Below are positions 13,596 to 22,363 of a DNA stretch of 39,182 bases, in pieces. The notes under the pieces were generated by a model. It had not been told where the DNA came from and searched no databases. It worked only from the letters and a program-made list of their open reading frames with translations. Position numbers and translations under genes: made by a program. Every line of letters begins with the position of its first letter. Positions within the stretch are counted from its first letter, which is position 1. The stretch is taken from contig SEYY01018874.1 of assembly GCA_009176605.1 (NCBI GenBank), positions 1 through 39,182 of the forward strand. Reading direction: 5' to 3'. The DNA comes from Armadillidium nasatum. Taxonomy: Eukaryota; Arthropoda; Malacostraca; Isopoda; Armadillidiidae.

Positions 13596-13692
13596 TATTT
13601 TTTTCATATTCTTATTTTTTATACATCTTGTTTTCTTCCTTTTTTGAACGGGCTTTCTGGTAACAAATCAAATAATTAAGGTCGCGGAATTG

Positions 13693-13698
13693 GTGAGT
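13693..13698 (+). promoter_or_regulatory. Conserved GTGAGT splice-donor-like site in the LTR
   Basis: GGTGAGTAC matches the eukaryotic 5' splice-site consensus and is identical at 24047-24055 in the 3' LTR. A second donor-like hexamer, GTAAGT at 13923-13928, is also conserved (24232-24237). Either could provide the 5' exon of a spliced message joining the acceptor at 20698. Confidence 0.35.
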
Positions 13699-13947
13699 AC
13701 TTTTTATAGTTGTTTTGCTTTGATGAGTTTCTTTTTCTAATTTGTATAAAAATTCTCCACCCAGAAGTGGAGCTGGTCCCTTTGAGCGGATACATTTCTT
13801 CAATTCCTGGAGGAACAAAGACAGTCCTTTAGCTCTATCTAGACAACATAAAGGACGCTTTGAAGGTTGCCAAGGATCGCTTAGAAAGCGAAATCTACCG
13901 AAGACAATTGTTGGCACCTCATGTAAGTGAAACTTCCTTACATAAAT

Positions 13948-13966
13948 TGGTAGCAGAGCATAGTTT
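13948..13966 (+). other. Primer-binding site for initiator tRNA-Met
   Basis: TGGTAGCAGAGCATAGTTT lies five bases after the end of the 5' LTR. By recall of the animal initiator tRNA-Met 3' end, the first 11 bases match perfectly and 17 of 19 match overall. This fixes the LTR end and the orientation of element C. Confidence 0.8.
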
Positions 13967-14188
13967 ACTTGAAGTTGGCTTGCTCTGTTGCTGGGCGTTC
14001 TGTCACCCCTTTCTTGATTACGGGAGATAAATCCCACAAACTTAAAAGCTTTGTACTCACCATTAAACTTCACTGTTTTATTGATAATTTCCTGGTTAAG
14101 GGATATAAATCCCATAAAGTCTTAATCTCATAAATTCCCCCATACATTTTTTGTGCTCATCAAGACCTCAATTTTGACGAAAGATAAA

Positions 14189-15433
14189 ATGCCCGATGAT
14201 ATGAATGCCTTGTTAGATGACTCTAAGACCTCTTTATCGGAGGTAGATCCTCCAAATGACCCTCCTGTTGGCTCAGCGCGAAATTCACCACTCACGGCGG
14301 GCTTAGTCCCAAATCCACCACTCACGGCGGGCTCAGTCCCGAATCCACCACTCACGGCCGGTTTAAATGCGAGTAATAATGATGCACACGCATTCAATAC
14401 ACTGCTTCAGCAGAATGCTGACCTAATAAAATCTGTGTCCACTTTGGTGCAATCTCTTTCACTTGAGAGAAAGCCCAGAGTTATTCCACCGGGGAAGTAT
14501 AAGTTGGGGGACAGGGGAAACCTTGATACAATTTTTTGTACGATTTGAAAGCTATTGTGATGCCATGTACCCCGGTTCTACCGAAGGTAGATTTTCCCTA
14601 CTGGGAGTTCACCTTGATGGACTGACTTTAGAAGTTTCTAAGATTATAACATGTACCTCATTGGAGTATGAGGAAGTAAAACGGTTAATATTGCAGTGGT
14701 ACAGAGAGGAGTTAGAGAAGGAGATAAGACATGATGCTGAAAACTTTACGGATGCGAGTATGAAATCAGGAGAGACCATTCCCTTATTTGCTTTAAGGTT
14801 AGTGGGTTTGGCGTCAAGGCCTTCCCAGGGAATGTTACGAAAATGACAATAGTTAGACAAAAATTCCTAAAAAGTCTCCCTCAAGAGGTTAAAAATAAAG
14901 TTGACAACACTCTAATGGCCATTAAGACCTCTTTGGGTGTGCAAATCCATTGGGAATGGCTGGTGGCGATAGTAGAAATTAGTTTCCCTGGCAATGTTTC
15001 AAGCGATGAAGTGAGAACTAGCATGACACCCATAACCGAACAACCCCTTTTGTCCTCTCAAAGAGAAAGACCACCCCAGCAGGTTAATAATCCGTATCCG
15101 AATAGAGGAAGATCAGGGGGAGCATCAACGTGGTTTCACGGACAAGCGAATAGAACTTTTCAGAATAGTAAGAGACAGTCTTGTGCCCATTGCAAGAAAT
15201 CTGGTTATTTAATGAGTCAGTGTAGAGCTAAGACCCATTATGTCAATATTGCTGGCAAACGAGGTCATCAGTATGAGGATTGCTACCTGGCTCAAAATAG
15301 GTGCCTGCATTGTAAGGAAGTTGGCCATCTAGTGGGAAGCTGCCCAATTAAAAATAATGATCAATTGAAATGTCCATTGTGTGAAGGAGACCATCTAGGG
15401 AAAGATTGTACCAGAAGCCAGGGAAACTGTTAA
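14189..15433 (+). pseudogene. gag: Element C gag with zinc knuckles
   Basis: The ATG at 14189 (context AAAATGC) is the first good start after the primer-binding site. The N-terminus has a Pro-rich 10-residue repeat (NPPLTAGSVP, three units, 14273-14360). A capsid-like region follows in a second frame: FESYCDAMYPGS, LILQWYREEL, with frameshifts near 14530 and 14830. Then come a basic Gly/Arg linker and four zinc-knuckle-like modules at about 15180-15410: CAHCKKSGYLMSQC (His replaced by Tyr), a second whose first cysteines are lost, an intact CLHCKEVGHLVGSC, and CPLCEGDHLGKDC. Gag forms the particle and binds RNA. The frame ends at 15431-15433. Confidence 0.8.
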
Positions 15434-15896
15434 GCTCCAACAGAGAAGACCTCCTGTTGGAGAACTCGAGGCAACAGAATCTGGTAGGAGAAATTAGAAG
15501 GAGTAAATGAGGAAGACAACTATGAAAGATTGTGAGAAGACCGGTCGAGAGAGAACATTGAGTGTGAATACCGAAACTCTTACTGAAGTGCACTGATTGA
15601 GGAAGACCATCCAAATCATAACATTTTCATGTTCCATAATGGTGAACCATGCAAAAGGGAAGAGACCCCTCTCGAGCAAAGAGAACCACGTAGAATGATA
15701 AGAACGGACCAGCATATTAATACGATAACGGAAGAACAACCCATTTTTGAAGAGACAGAGCAGGGAAATGATGAAGCCGAGGAGGTGGAGGCTCCTGAAG
15801 AAATTATTACCTTTAGGGAGATTCGAGCCCCAGAGGAAACGTTAATACTGAAGGTCAGTATCACTGATCAGCCTCAAATAGGCGAATACAGCCGAA
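15434..15896 (+). pseudogene. Element C gag-pro linker region, decayed
   Basis: Frames here are broken by many stops. The best reading is acidic (for instance QGNDEAEEVEAPEE at about 15760-15800) and links the zinc-knuckle region with the protease. No domain is visible. It is presumably polyprotein spacer. Confidence 0.45.
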
Positions 15897-16292
15897 GTGA
15901 GCTTGAAATCTGCTCATTGTTTCCATGCTCTGGACTCCATTAAATATCTTTTGATGAGTACCGCATATCGGAGTGTGGAAGGCATTGAAAAGAGTAAGTT
16001 CCCTGTAATCGGAGAAGTCATAATATCTTTAAGGTTATCCGACACATATGCATTGAGACCGAATCGGTTCATCATCATTCCGAATGAAATAACTGAATAT
16101 GACATTGTGATAGGGTACAATATCCTAAAGAAGGAACATCTGTTACCTGATCCCTATTCAAGGGAGTTAGTTGTCCGGAGAGGAAACAAAGTCCAGATGG
16201 TAGCCATAGACCTTCGAAAGGATCAAGATTTTACAACATCTAGAGTGTCCTGCATAATGACAGAAAATGTTGTGATTAATCCGAGAGTTTAA
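15897..16292 (+). pseudogene. pro: Element C retropepsin-like protease
   Basis: About 130 codons with a degenerate aspartic protease. HALDSIKYLLMS occupies the place of the LLDTGAxxSLMS active-site loop, with the catalytic Asp-Ser kept but the Gly lost. YDIVIGYNIL corresponds to the ILG-containing strand. It lies between gag and RT, as expected. Loss of the active-site Gly and nearby stops make this copy non-functional. Confidence 0.6.
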
Positions 16293-17896
16293 AACTGTAG
16301 AAATAAAAATCGAAAAGGATTTGGGCAGTGATAAGGTGTTTTTGGTGGATTCGGTTCCGGGATTGCCAAAGAGGGTAACCATGGATCCCACTTTAATTCA
16401 ATTTCAGCAGAATAGAGCCGTTATGGTAATTAAGAATGAGGATAATAGACCAAGGAAGTTAAAAAAGGGTTGTAAAATTGGAGAGATAAAATTTTTGGAG
16501 AACCCAGATCCTTCAATTGGATTGGTAGAAATCCAGAAAGTAGAGAAAGAGGAAAATAGGGGATGGACCCCAGAGTGGTTAATGCAAGATTTCAAGTTAG
16601 AGCAAACTAACTTATCAACTGACCAGCAAGAACTTATAAAATTGTTGGCCCAATTTCCAACAGTCCTGAGCACCGGGGACTCGGATGTCGGGTGTACTAG
16701 TGTTATTAAACACACGATGAGACCTTAACTGATGAACCTGTACAAGTTCCAGAACAGCGCCTTCAAGGGCCCATACTGAGGGAAATAGAAGAGAATTGTA
16801 GAAAGATGGAGGAAGAAGGGATAATTCGAAGAAGTAAATCTCCATACTCCGCACCAGTCGTACCAATCCGCAAGAAGGATGGAACTATTTGGCTATGTAT
16901 TGATTATTGCGAACTCAACAAGATTACCAAGGGAGATAGTTTTCCTATTCAAAATTTGGTAGATATGCTTTTTAGCCTGCAAGGTATGAAGTTTTTCAGC
17001 ACAATAGATCTCGTTAAAGGTTATTATCAGGTAGAAATGGAAGAGGAGAGCATTGAAAAGACCGCCTTTACAACCCCATTGGGAATTCCTGCGTATGCCG
17101 TTCGGTGTCAAGAACGGGCCAGCAACCTTTCAGAGAGGCATGAGATTCGCCCTGGCTCATATACCCTGGAATGAGTGTATGGTTTATCTGGACGATGTAC
17201 TCATTATCAGTGAAACATTCGAGAAACATCTGGAGATACTAGAAAAGGTTTTGGAAGCTTTCAAAGCGACGGATTTTAAGATCAAGCCGTCAAAGACTTT
17301 CTTATTGCGAAAGGAAGTCCAGTATCTGGGACATAAAGTTTCGGAGCAGGGAATGGTTCCTTTGGATACCAGCTTAAAAGGAATTATGAATTTTCCGGTC
17401 CCCAGAACAATCCGGCAATTACGACAGTTTTTGGGCATGGTAAATTTTTATCGCCGACACATCCCACATTGTTCTGAGATAGCAAAACCTTTGTTGGAGT
17501 TGCTGGGACACAAGACCTTGAAGTGGACCGAAAGGTGTCAAAAAGTCTTTGAGGAATTAAAGGAAGCGTTAGTCCAACCACCAGTTTTGACATACCCCTC
17601 CCGATCAGAAACGGCTCAACCTCTTAAATTGTATGTCGACGCTTCAGATATGGGAGCAGGCGTGTGTCTGGCTCAAGACCAAGAAGGAAAGGAATTGCCT
17701 ATTGCATTTATTTCTACAACCTTTTCAAAAGCAGAACAGGGCTATAGCACCACTGAAAAGGAAATTGCAGCCATCAGATGGACGGTTAAATCGTTAAAGC
17801 CATTCTTATGTGGTATACGTGTGATCATTCACACTGATCATAAATCCTTATTATTTTTGTATAATATGCCCTTGGTGAAAGCATACTACGAGTGGT
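16293..17896 (+). pseudogene. pol: Element C reverse transcriptase and RNase H
   Basis: A pre-RT spacer runs from about 16293 to 16725 and shifts frame near 16725. RT then reads EGIIRRSKSPYSAPVVPI and CIDYCELNKITKG, with TIDLVKGYYQV (motif A), a frameshift near 17090, FLRMPFGVKNGPATFQRG, MVYLDDVLI (YLDD catalytic box) and YLGHKVSEQG. RNase H follows with LYVDASDMGAG, STTEKEIAAI and IHTDHKSLL, so Asp-Glu-Asp are kept. Compared with element D, a deletion after NMPLVK (near 17880) removes about 40 residues containing the NQRVALTL...YIPG segment and shifts the frame. RT and RNase H convert the genomic RNA to DNA. Confidence 0.92.
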
Positions 17897-18689
17897 AGCT
17901 GAGTTATTATCAAGAGCACCTGTAGGAACAGCTTTGGAAAACTCAGAATCCCCAACAATCAATGAGATACCTAAAGGATTCACAGAAATAAAGATGCTGG
18001 GAGGAGGTGACTCTCTGTTTCAAGCATTTTCAACATGGCTTTATGGGTCTGGAGATCAACATCCGATGCTGAGGGCGGAAGTAACCCAGGAATTACTAAA
18101 TAATAGGCCAAAATACGGACTGCAAACTGGAAAGAGTTCACAGCACATCACAAAAGCGTTGCAACTTATGAAACATGTAGGGCAATTACCTCTCTCTCCA
18201 GCAATTCAAGCATTTGCTGACATCAAAAAAGTTCAAGTATGGGTGTATTATGGAGATGCCAAACCTTTGCAGTTCAGGAATTCTTCTGAACATAGCATTT
18301 GTCATTTGTTGTGTTTGGGAGGGGTCCATTACAATTTATTGGTAAAGAACAACTCAATGTGTAACAAGACAGAGATCCAGGCAAACAGTGGTTCCTGCGA
18401 ATTTCAGGAGTCTGAGCTCTTGGATAAATCCTTGGAGGAAGAACAAACACATCAGAAGGAAGTTGAACAGACTCATGGGGAGGAAAATCGAACAGTGAAG
18501 GTAAATCAGATCTTGCTTAATGAAGAGGACATAATAGATCCTTTGGGCATTGACAGTGAAGAAATAAATCTTATCCAGGATCAAGACCAAATTTTGAGAC
18601 GATTGAAAAGAGCTATACTGCGAAATCTACCATTTGTTGGAGTGTTGAAACCTTTCGCCAGATCCCATAAATATATTTATTTGAGATAA
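17892..18689 (+). pseudogene. Element C OTU-like domain within pol
   Basis: An open stretch of 265 codons between RNase H and integrase. The first ten residues (VAELLSRAP) are the end of the RNase H connection. Residues ~35-155 resemble an OTU cysteine-protease fold: GGGDSLFQAF at the position of the DGxCLFRA motif, an LYGSGDQHPMLRAEV helix, LMKHVGQLP, and GGVHYNLL at the position of the catalytic His. The nucleophile Cys is Ser here (TCT at 18012-18014) and the preceding Asp is Gly. Active OTU proteins remove ubiquitin; this variant may be inactive or bind without cutting. Element D has the same domain with the same 105-residue Ser-His spacing. The remaining ~110 residues are an acidic linker to the integrase zinc domain. 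Confidence 0.72.
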
Positions 18690-20026
18690 TCACTTATATA
18701 ATGAAATGGTTACTGGGGAATTTTCATTAATTGTACCAGAAGAGTACCTTACAACAATAGCTATAAAGGCACACTGGAGCTTTGCCCATGTAGGAAAACA
18801 AAAATTATATTCTTTATTAATTCAGAGAATTTGGCCTCCTAAGATTAATAACATCTGTGCCGACATTACATCTTCATGCTATAAGTGCCAAGCATATAAA
18901 ATCTCAAATATCATTTATGCCCCACCTATCTTGAAGATTGCAACATCCAGACCATTTGAATTGGTGGCAATGGATTTAATCCAATTTCCCAAGACCAACG
19001 AGGTAACCATTATGCTCTGGTGATGGTGGATCACTTTACGAAGTGGGTTTCGGCAGTGCCTTTAAGGAACAAAGTGCCACAGTAACAGACGTGGTAAAGC
19101 ATTAAATCCTACCATTCCTACCTAGACTTCCTGAACATTTACTAACCGATAATGGACGAGAATTTATTGGACCTGAGTTCGAAGAATTCCTCAGAAATCA
19201 AGGCATCAAACATGTATTAACTACACCTTACACACCCGCTTCAAATGGGGCTGTGGAACGAGTTAATTGGACTCTGAGTCAATATCTGAGAATGTCGGTT
19301 ATGCGACAAAATTATTGGGATGAAGATCTTTCTCAAGTAGTATTGATTTATAATCATACAGTACATCCTGAAACACAAATGGCACCATGTGAAAATATTT
19401 TATAAAGAGCCCATACTCTGAGTATTGGATTACCGTTACCCAGAGTGGATGATTGCTGGGACGAAGGACATCAATTCGATACATATGATATAGACCAATT
19501 AGGGTTAAAAGTACACTTGCCAGGTGATCTCACCTCAAATAAATTTCGACCCAGGTATTACGGGCCACATAGAATAGTGCAAGTTCAGACCAATGGAGTC
19601 ACCTATGCGATTGAGTCGGAGAAGGATGGACGAACCTATAGGGTCCACCATAAACAACTAAGAAAATGGAAGATTCCACCAGAGTATTTGAGAAATAACC
19701 CGGTATTTCAAAAATATGCCCTTAAGGGGGAAGAGGATATACAACCTACCGAAATAGAAGAAGAGCCCTTAGAGAAGCAAGTAAATGAAGAAACGGAAGT
19801 GAACTTACTGGAAATGGACAAGGAAGATGAAGAATCATTCTTTGAAAGATTTATAGTAGATCAGGAAAAGTTAAAACAGATTAAAGATAAGTTAATCATT
19901 ATTGCCCAACAGCATGAAGCGTTGGTCACAGAAATTCATTCACCTTTGAGGGTGATGAACAGTCCTAATAAAACAAATATTACTCAAGAAGAAGTAATAA
20001 CTGACGAAGAGAATGAAGTAAAGTAA
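18687..20026 (+). pseudogene. pol: Element C integrase
   Basis: The HHCC zinc domain is seen in HWSFAHVGKQKL ... CYKC (18770-18895). The core has LVAMDLIQF (first Asp, about 18968), a frameshift near 19010, HYALVMVDHFTKW, LLTDNGREFIGPEF (second Asp, about 19148) and NGAVERVNWTL (Glu, about 19255). Stops occur near 19101 and 19403. The C-terminal GPY/F module reads KFRPRYYGPHRIV, followed by HHKQLRKWK. The acidic tail runs to TAA at 20024-20026. Element A and D carry the same module order. Integration is the presumed role; the catalytic triad is preserved but the frame is broken in at least three places. Confidence 0.9.
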
Positions 20027-20410
20027 ACTCATTCCTACAATGGGATACGTCAGACCTATTAGAGGAGGCAGAAAGAAGATGGGAATTAACTGAGGTGATA
20101 ATCTTACCTTCCCCCATAATTGAGCCAAATGTCATGTTATGATTTGGATAACCTAAGAAGGAATCAATTTTCCACACCCATGGCATTGAAGGAGGACAAT
20201 ATTGAAGAAGGAGTGCCCGAAGAAGAAGATGGGGAACATTCTCAAACTGATGAATTTTTCTTTCTAGGGTTTGACAAAATAAATAAACCATGTACTCCTA
20301 TACCCATACAATTAAATCAAAATAATAGACCCTATACCCGTTCAAGAGGTACATGTTTAGATTTACCTCTTGTTCAACAGTTTCTTTTGGAAAGGAAGAA
20401 ACGAAAATAA
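20027..20410 (+). pseudogene. Element C C-terminal pol tail with TRSRG motif
   Basis: After the stop at 20026 the tail continues in a second frame (WDTSDLLEEAERRWELTEV) and a third from 20120 to 20410. It is acidic and ends RPYTRSRGTCLDLP followed by a basic end (LLERKKRK). The same motif ends elements A and D. No domain is recognised. It lies directly upstream of a purine-rich tract and an 86-bp duplication. Confidence 0.65.
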
Positions 20411-20419
20411 TTGCGAACG

Positions 20420-20436
20420 AAGAAATAAGGAGGAAA
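20420..20436 (+). other. Polypurine-like tract after pol
   Basis: AAGAAATAAGGAGGAAA precedes TGTTGAATAT. It looks like a polypurine tract followed by an LTR start, but the 5' LTR of element C does not begin like this, so it may be a central or ancestral tract. The tract used to delimit the 3' LTR is at 22351-22361. Confidence 0.35.
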
Positions 20437-20438
20437 TG

Positions 20439-20610
20439 TTGAATATAATAATAGAATAACCTCAAAATTTTATATACATCTTATCAAAGATATAAATAAA
20501 TATGATAAAACAATAAGCGAATTTTTGAATATAATAACAAATTAATTTCAAAATTTTATATGCACCTTATCTAAGGTATGATTAAATACGATAATGGTAA
20601 TTATTTATAA
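20439..20610. repeat. Imperfect 86-bp tandem duplication
   Basis: Two units, both starting TTGAATATAATAA, at 20439 and 20525. They share CAAAATTTTATAT and CTTATC and differ at scattered bases. The pair lies between the pol tail and the acceptor of the SGNH-like ORF. Confidence 0.75.
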
Positions 20611-20683
20611 TATGTACTTAACAGTGAATGAGTGAGGGAATAGTGGTATGGACTTCATAAAATAAAATTCTCATAAATTTAAA

Positions 20684-20698
20684 TTTTATCTTTTTCAG
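20684..20698 (+). promoter_or_regulatory. Splice-acceptor-like site before the SGNH ORF
   Basis: TTTTATCTTTTTCAG is a strong pyrimidine-tract plus CAG 3' splice-site consensus. The base after it starts the codons I-L-V-V-G-H-S of the SGNH domain. The frame is closed by TAA at 20663-20665 and has no ATG between that stop and block I, so a spliced leader supplying the start codon is the simplest explanation. Confidence 0.55.
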
Positions 20699-22126
20699 AT
20701 ACTAGTTGTGGGGCACTCTTGGGTGCAAGATTTGGAAGAAGGTTTTGTCCCGGAACTCTTGCAGGGGATGGAGGTTGTTTTCCAGGGGTACCCGGGAATA
20801 ACATTAGAAAGATTAAAAAATAAAATGACGCAAATTTTGGATCCTACATATACACACCTAATGATGTGTATTATTATAACGGAGGCGTATGAGAAAGTGA
20901 CTATATCAGATGATCCCAATGAACGAAATTATTGGGTTATTATACCCCACCAAAATTTTGATAATGACCAGTTTTGTGATAGCTTTGAGGAATTTTGTAG
21001 ATATTGTGAAGGGCTATGTCCAAATTTAAGGATCCTCTTAATGATACCTCCTTTTCTTGACCTAGTATATTATAATTTTCGTAAGGTAAATAATTTTTCC
21101 CAGAGGATCAAGGATGTATATAATAACAGAGTTGAATTTTCCTCAAGAACACTGCATCGCCAGTGTGTTGACCAACATTCCTATATTAGATTATTACCAA
21201 ACGAACGATATCAGTTTCTAAATAGGAACACATACCCCGTAATGTATGCTGTGCAAGCATTGTTAGGAAAAAGACCCATTAAAGATTTTTTTAGTGGAAG
21301 AAAGCTCACTTTATGGATGGGTGGAGTTTTGCGAGATGGGTTGCACCCAAAAACTGCTTTATGCGTTGGGTTATGGAGAAGATTGTGTCGAGCCAGGCTT
21401 TTTCATCTGGTGGTGGAGGTACCTGGGGTGGCTCCATCAGAAGTCCATGCTGCGCCGGTGGTGCCCTTGGCGGGAGCCGAGGGGGAACAGGGAGAGATGA
21501 GAGTGGAACAACAGGGGTCAATAGAAAATCAAAAGGAGGTAGTGGAGGAGGTTGAAGAGGAAACTGGGTCACCTGCAGGTCTATCAGGGATTCAGGACAG
21601 AGAACCTGTTGTGGAATTGGAAAACATAGAAGAAGGATGGGATAGACCGAAAGAATTGGGAAATATGATTGTGGTAGCAGAAGAAATGGAAATGGCATCC
21701 GGAGTGGAGGAGTTGTCACAGGAAGAGGGAATATCTATTCCAGATAGGGAAATGCGGGAATTGCGTCTGGGGGAGGATCCTTCAAGGGCTCCTCGCAGGC
21801 GTAATTTCTCGCTGATTAGGTTTGACGTACCATCGGAGCTGGAAGTAGGAGGAGGACCTATTAGAGATGGTAGAAGTGGATGGCAATCGAGCCGAGGAAA
21901 TCCAGCCAATTGGTGTTCCAGGATCAGGTCTACTCCGTATGCGAGATCACTGGATGTTGGATCAACACAGGTTAGAGCCGTAGAGCGTCAGAGAACGCCA
22001 GATGACATGAGAGCCGAGAGGACAGCATTGGCAAAGGAAGCTGGCCGAGTTAGTATCGTATATGCAGGGGTTTACGGCGGCTCAGGGCTGCGCATTAACT
22101 CCAGGGGAGTTGAGAAGGGAGTGTAG
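20699..22126 (+). CDS. SGNH-hydrolase-like protein in env position of element C
   Basis: An uninterrupted frame of about 475 codons. The N-terminal ~220 residues look like an SGNH (GDSL-type) esterase. Block I is ILVVGHSWV, with Ser at 20717-20719 and His where Asp is usual. Block II is GYPGITLERL. A hydrophobic strand LMMCIIITEAYEK stands where GxND would be, without the Asn. LRILLMIPP is a further strand. Block V is RDGLHPKTA, with Asp at 21335 and His at 21344. Thus the Ser and Asp-x-x-His positions are kept. The C-terminal half is acidic (EEVEEETG), then Arg/Gly-rich. No signal peptide or membrane segment is seen. It lies between pol and the 3' LTR. It begins after an acceptor-like site; the first in-frame ATG (20768) is beyond block I. 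It could be an esterase or a binding protein; substrate unknown. Confidence 0.7.
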   Translation: MLVVGHSWVQDLEEGFVPELLQGMEVVFQGYPGITLERLKNKMTQILDPTYTHLMMCIIITEAYEKVTISDDPNERNYWVIIPHQNFDNDQFCDSFEEFCRYCEGLCPNLRILLMIPPFLDLVYYNFRKVNNFSQRIKDVYNNRVEFSSRTLHRQCVDQHSYIRLLPNERYQFLNRNTYPVMYAVQALLGKRPIKDFFSGRKLTLWMGGVLRDGLHPKTALCVGLWRRLCRARLFHLVVEVPGVAPSEVHAAPVVPLAGAEGEQGEMRVEQQGSIENQKEVVEEVEEETGSPAGLSGIQDREPVVELENIEEGWDRPKELGNMIVVAEEMEMASGVEELSQEEGISIPDREMRELRLGEDPSRAPRRRNFSLIRFDVPSELEVGGGPIRDGRSGWQSSRGNPANWCSRIRSTPYARSLDVGSTQVRAVERQRTPDDMRAERTALAKEAGRVSIVYAGVYGGSGLRINSRGVEKGV

Positions 22127-22363
22127 AGAGGTGTGCGAAGAGGAGTAAAAGATTGAAAAAAGATTTGGTTATTTTTTTGAAAAAAAAAGAATGTTTTAGT
22201 TTCATATTAAGAAAAGTTTACGTTAAGTATTATTAGGTTAAGGTATTTAGGTTAAGGAAAGTATTCATGGAATACGTATGAAAAAAAAACAAAGAATTGT
22301 TTGTTATCGTTTCTTTGGAAAAACTTTTGCGTCAAAGAGACTTTTACGATGAGTGGGGAGGTA
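22127..22363 (+). other. Element C 3' untranslated region with polypurine tract
   Basis: About 240 bases between the SGNH ORF stop and the 3' LTR. It ends with GAGTGGGGAGG at 22351-22361, a G/A-rich polypurine tract two bases before the TG that starts the LTR. No other gene is seen. Confidence 0.65.

Noticed and set aside
17990..18350. Calling the OTU-like domain an active deubiquitinase
   Set aside because: The nucleophile Cys is Ser and the first Asp of the motif is Gly in both copies, so normal cysteine-protease chemistry is not supported.
21306..21909. Antisense open frames opposite the SGNH-like ORF (Pro-rich)
   Set aside because: They mirror a GC-rich, Gly/Glu-rich sense frame and have no domain; the sense frame has SGNH motifs.
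20699..22126. Calling the env-slot ORF an envelope glycoprotein
   Set aside because: No signal peptide, furin-like site, fusion peptide or transmembrane segment is visible; the motifs fit SGNH instead.
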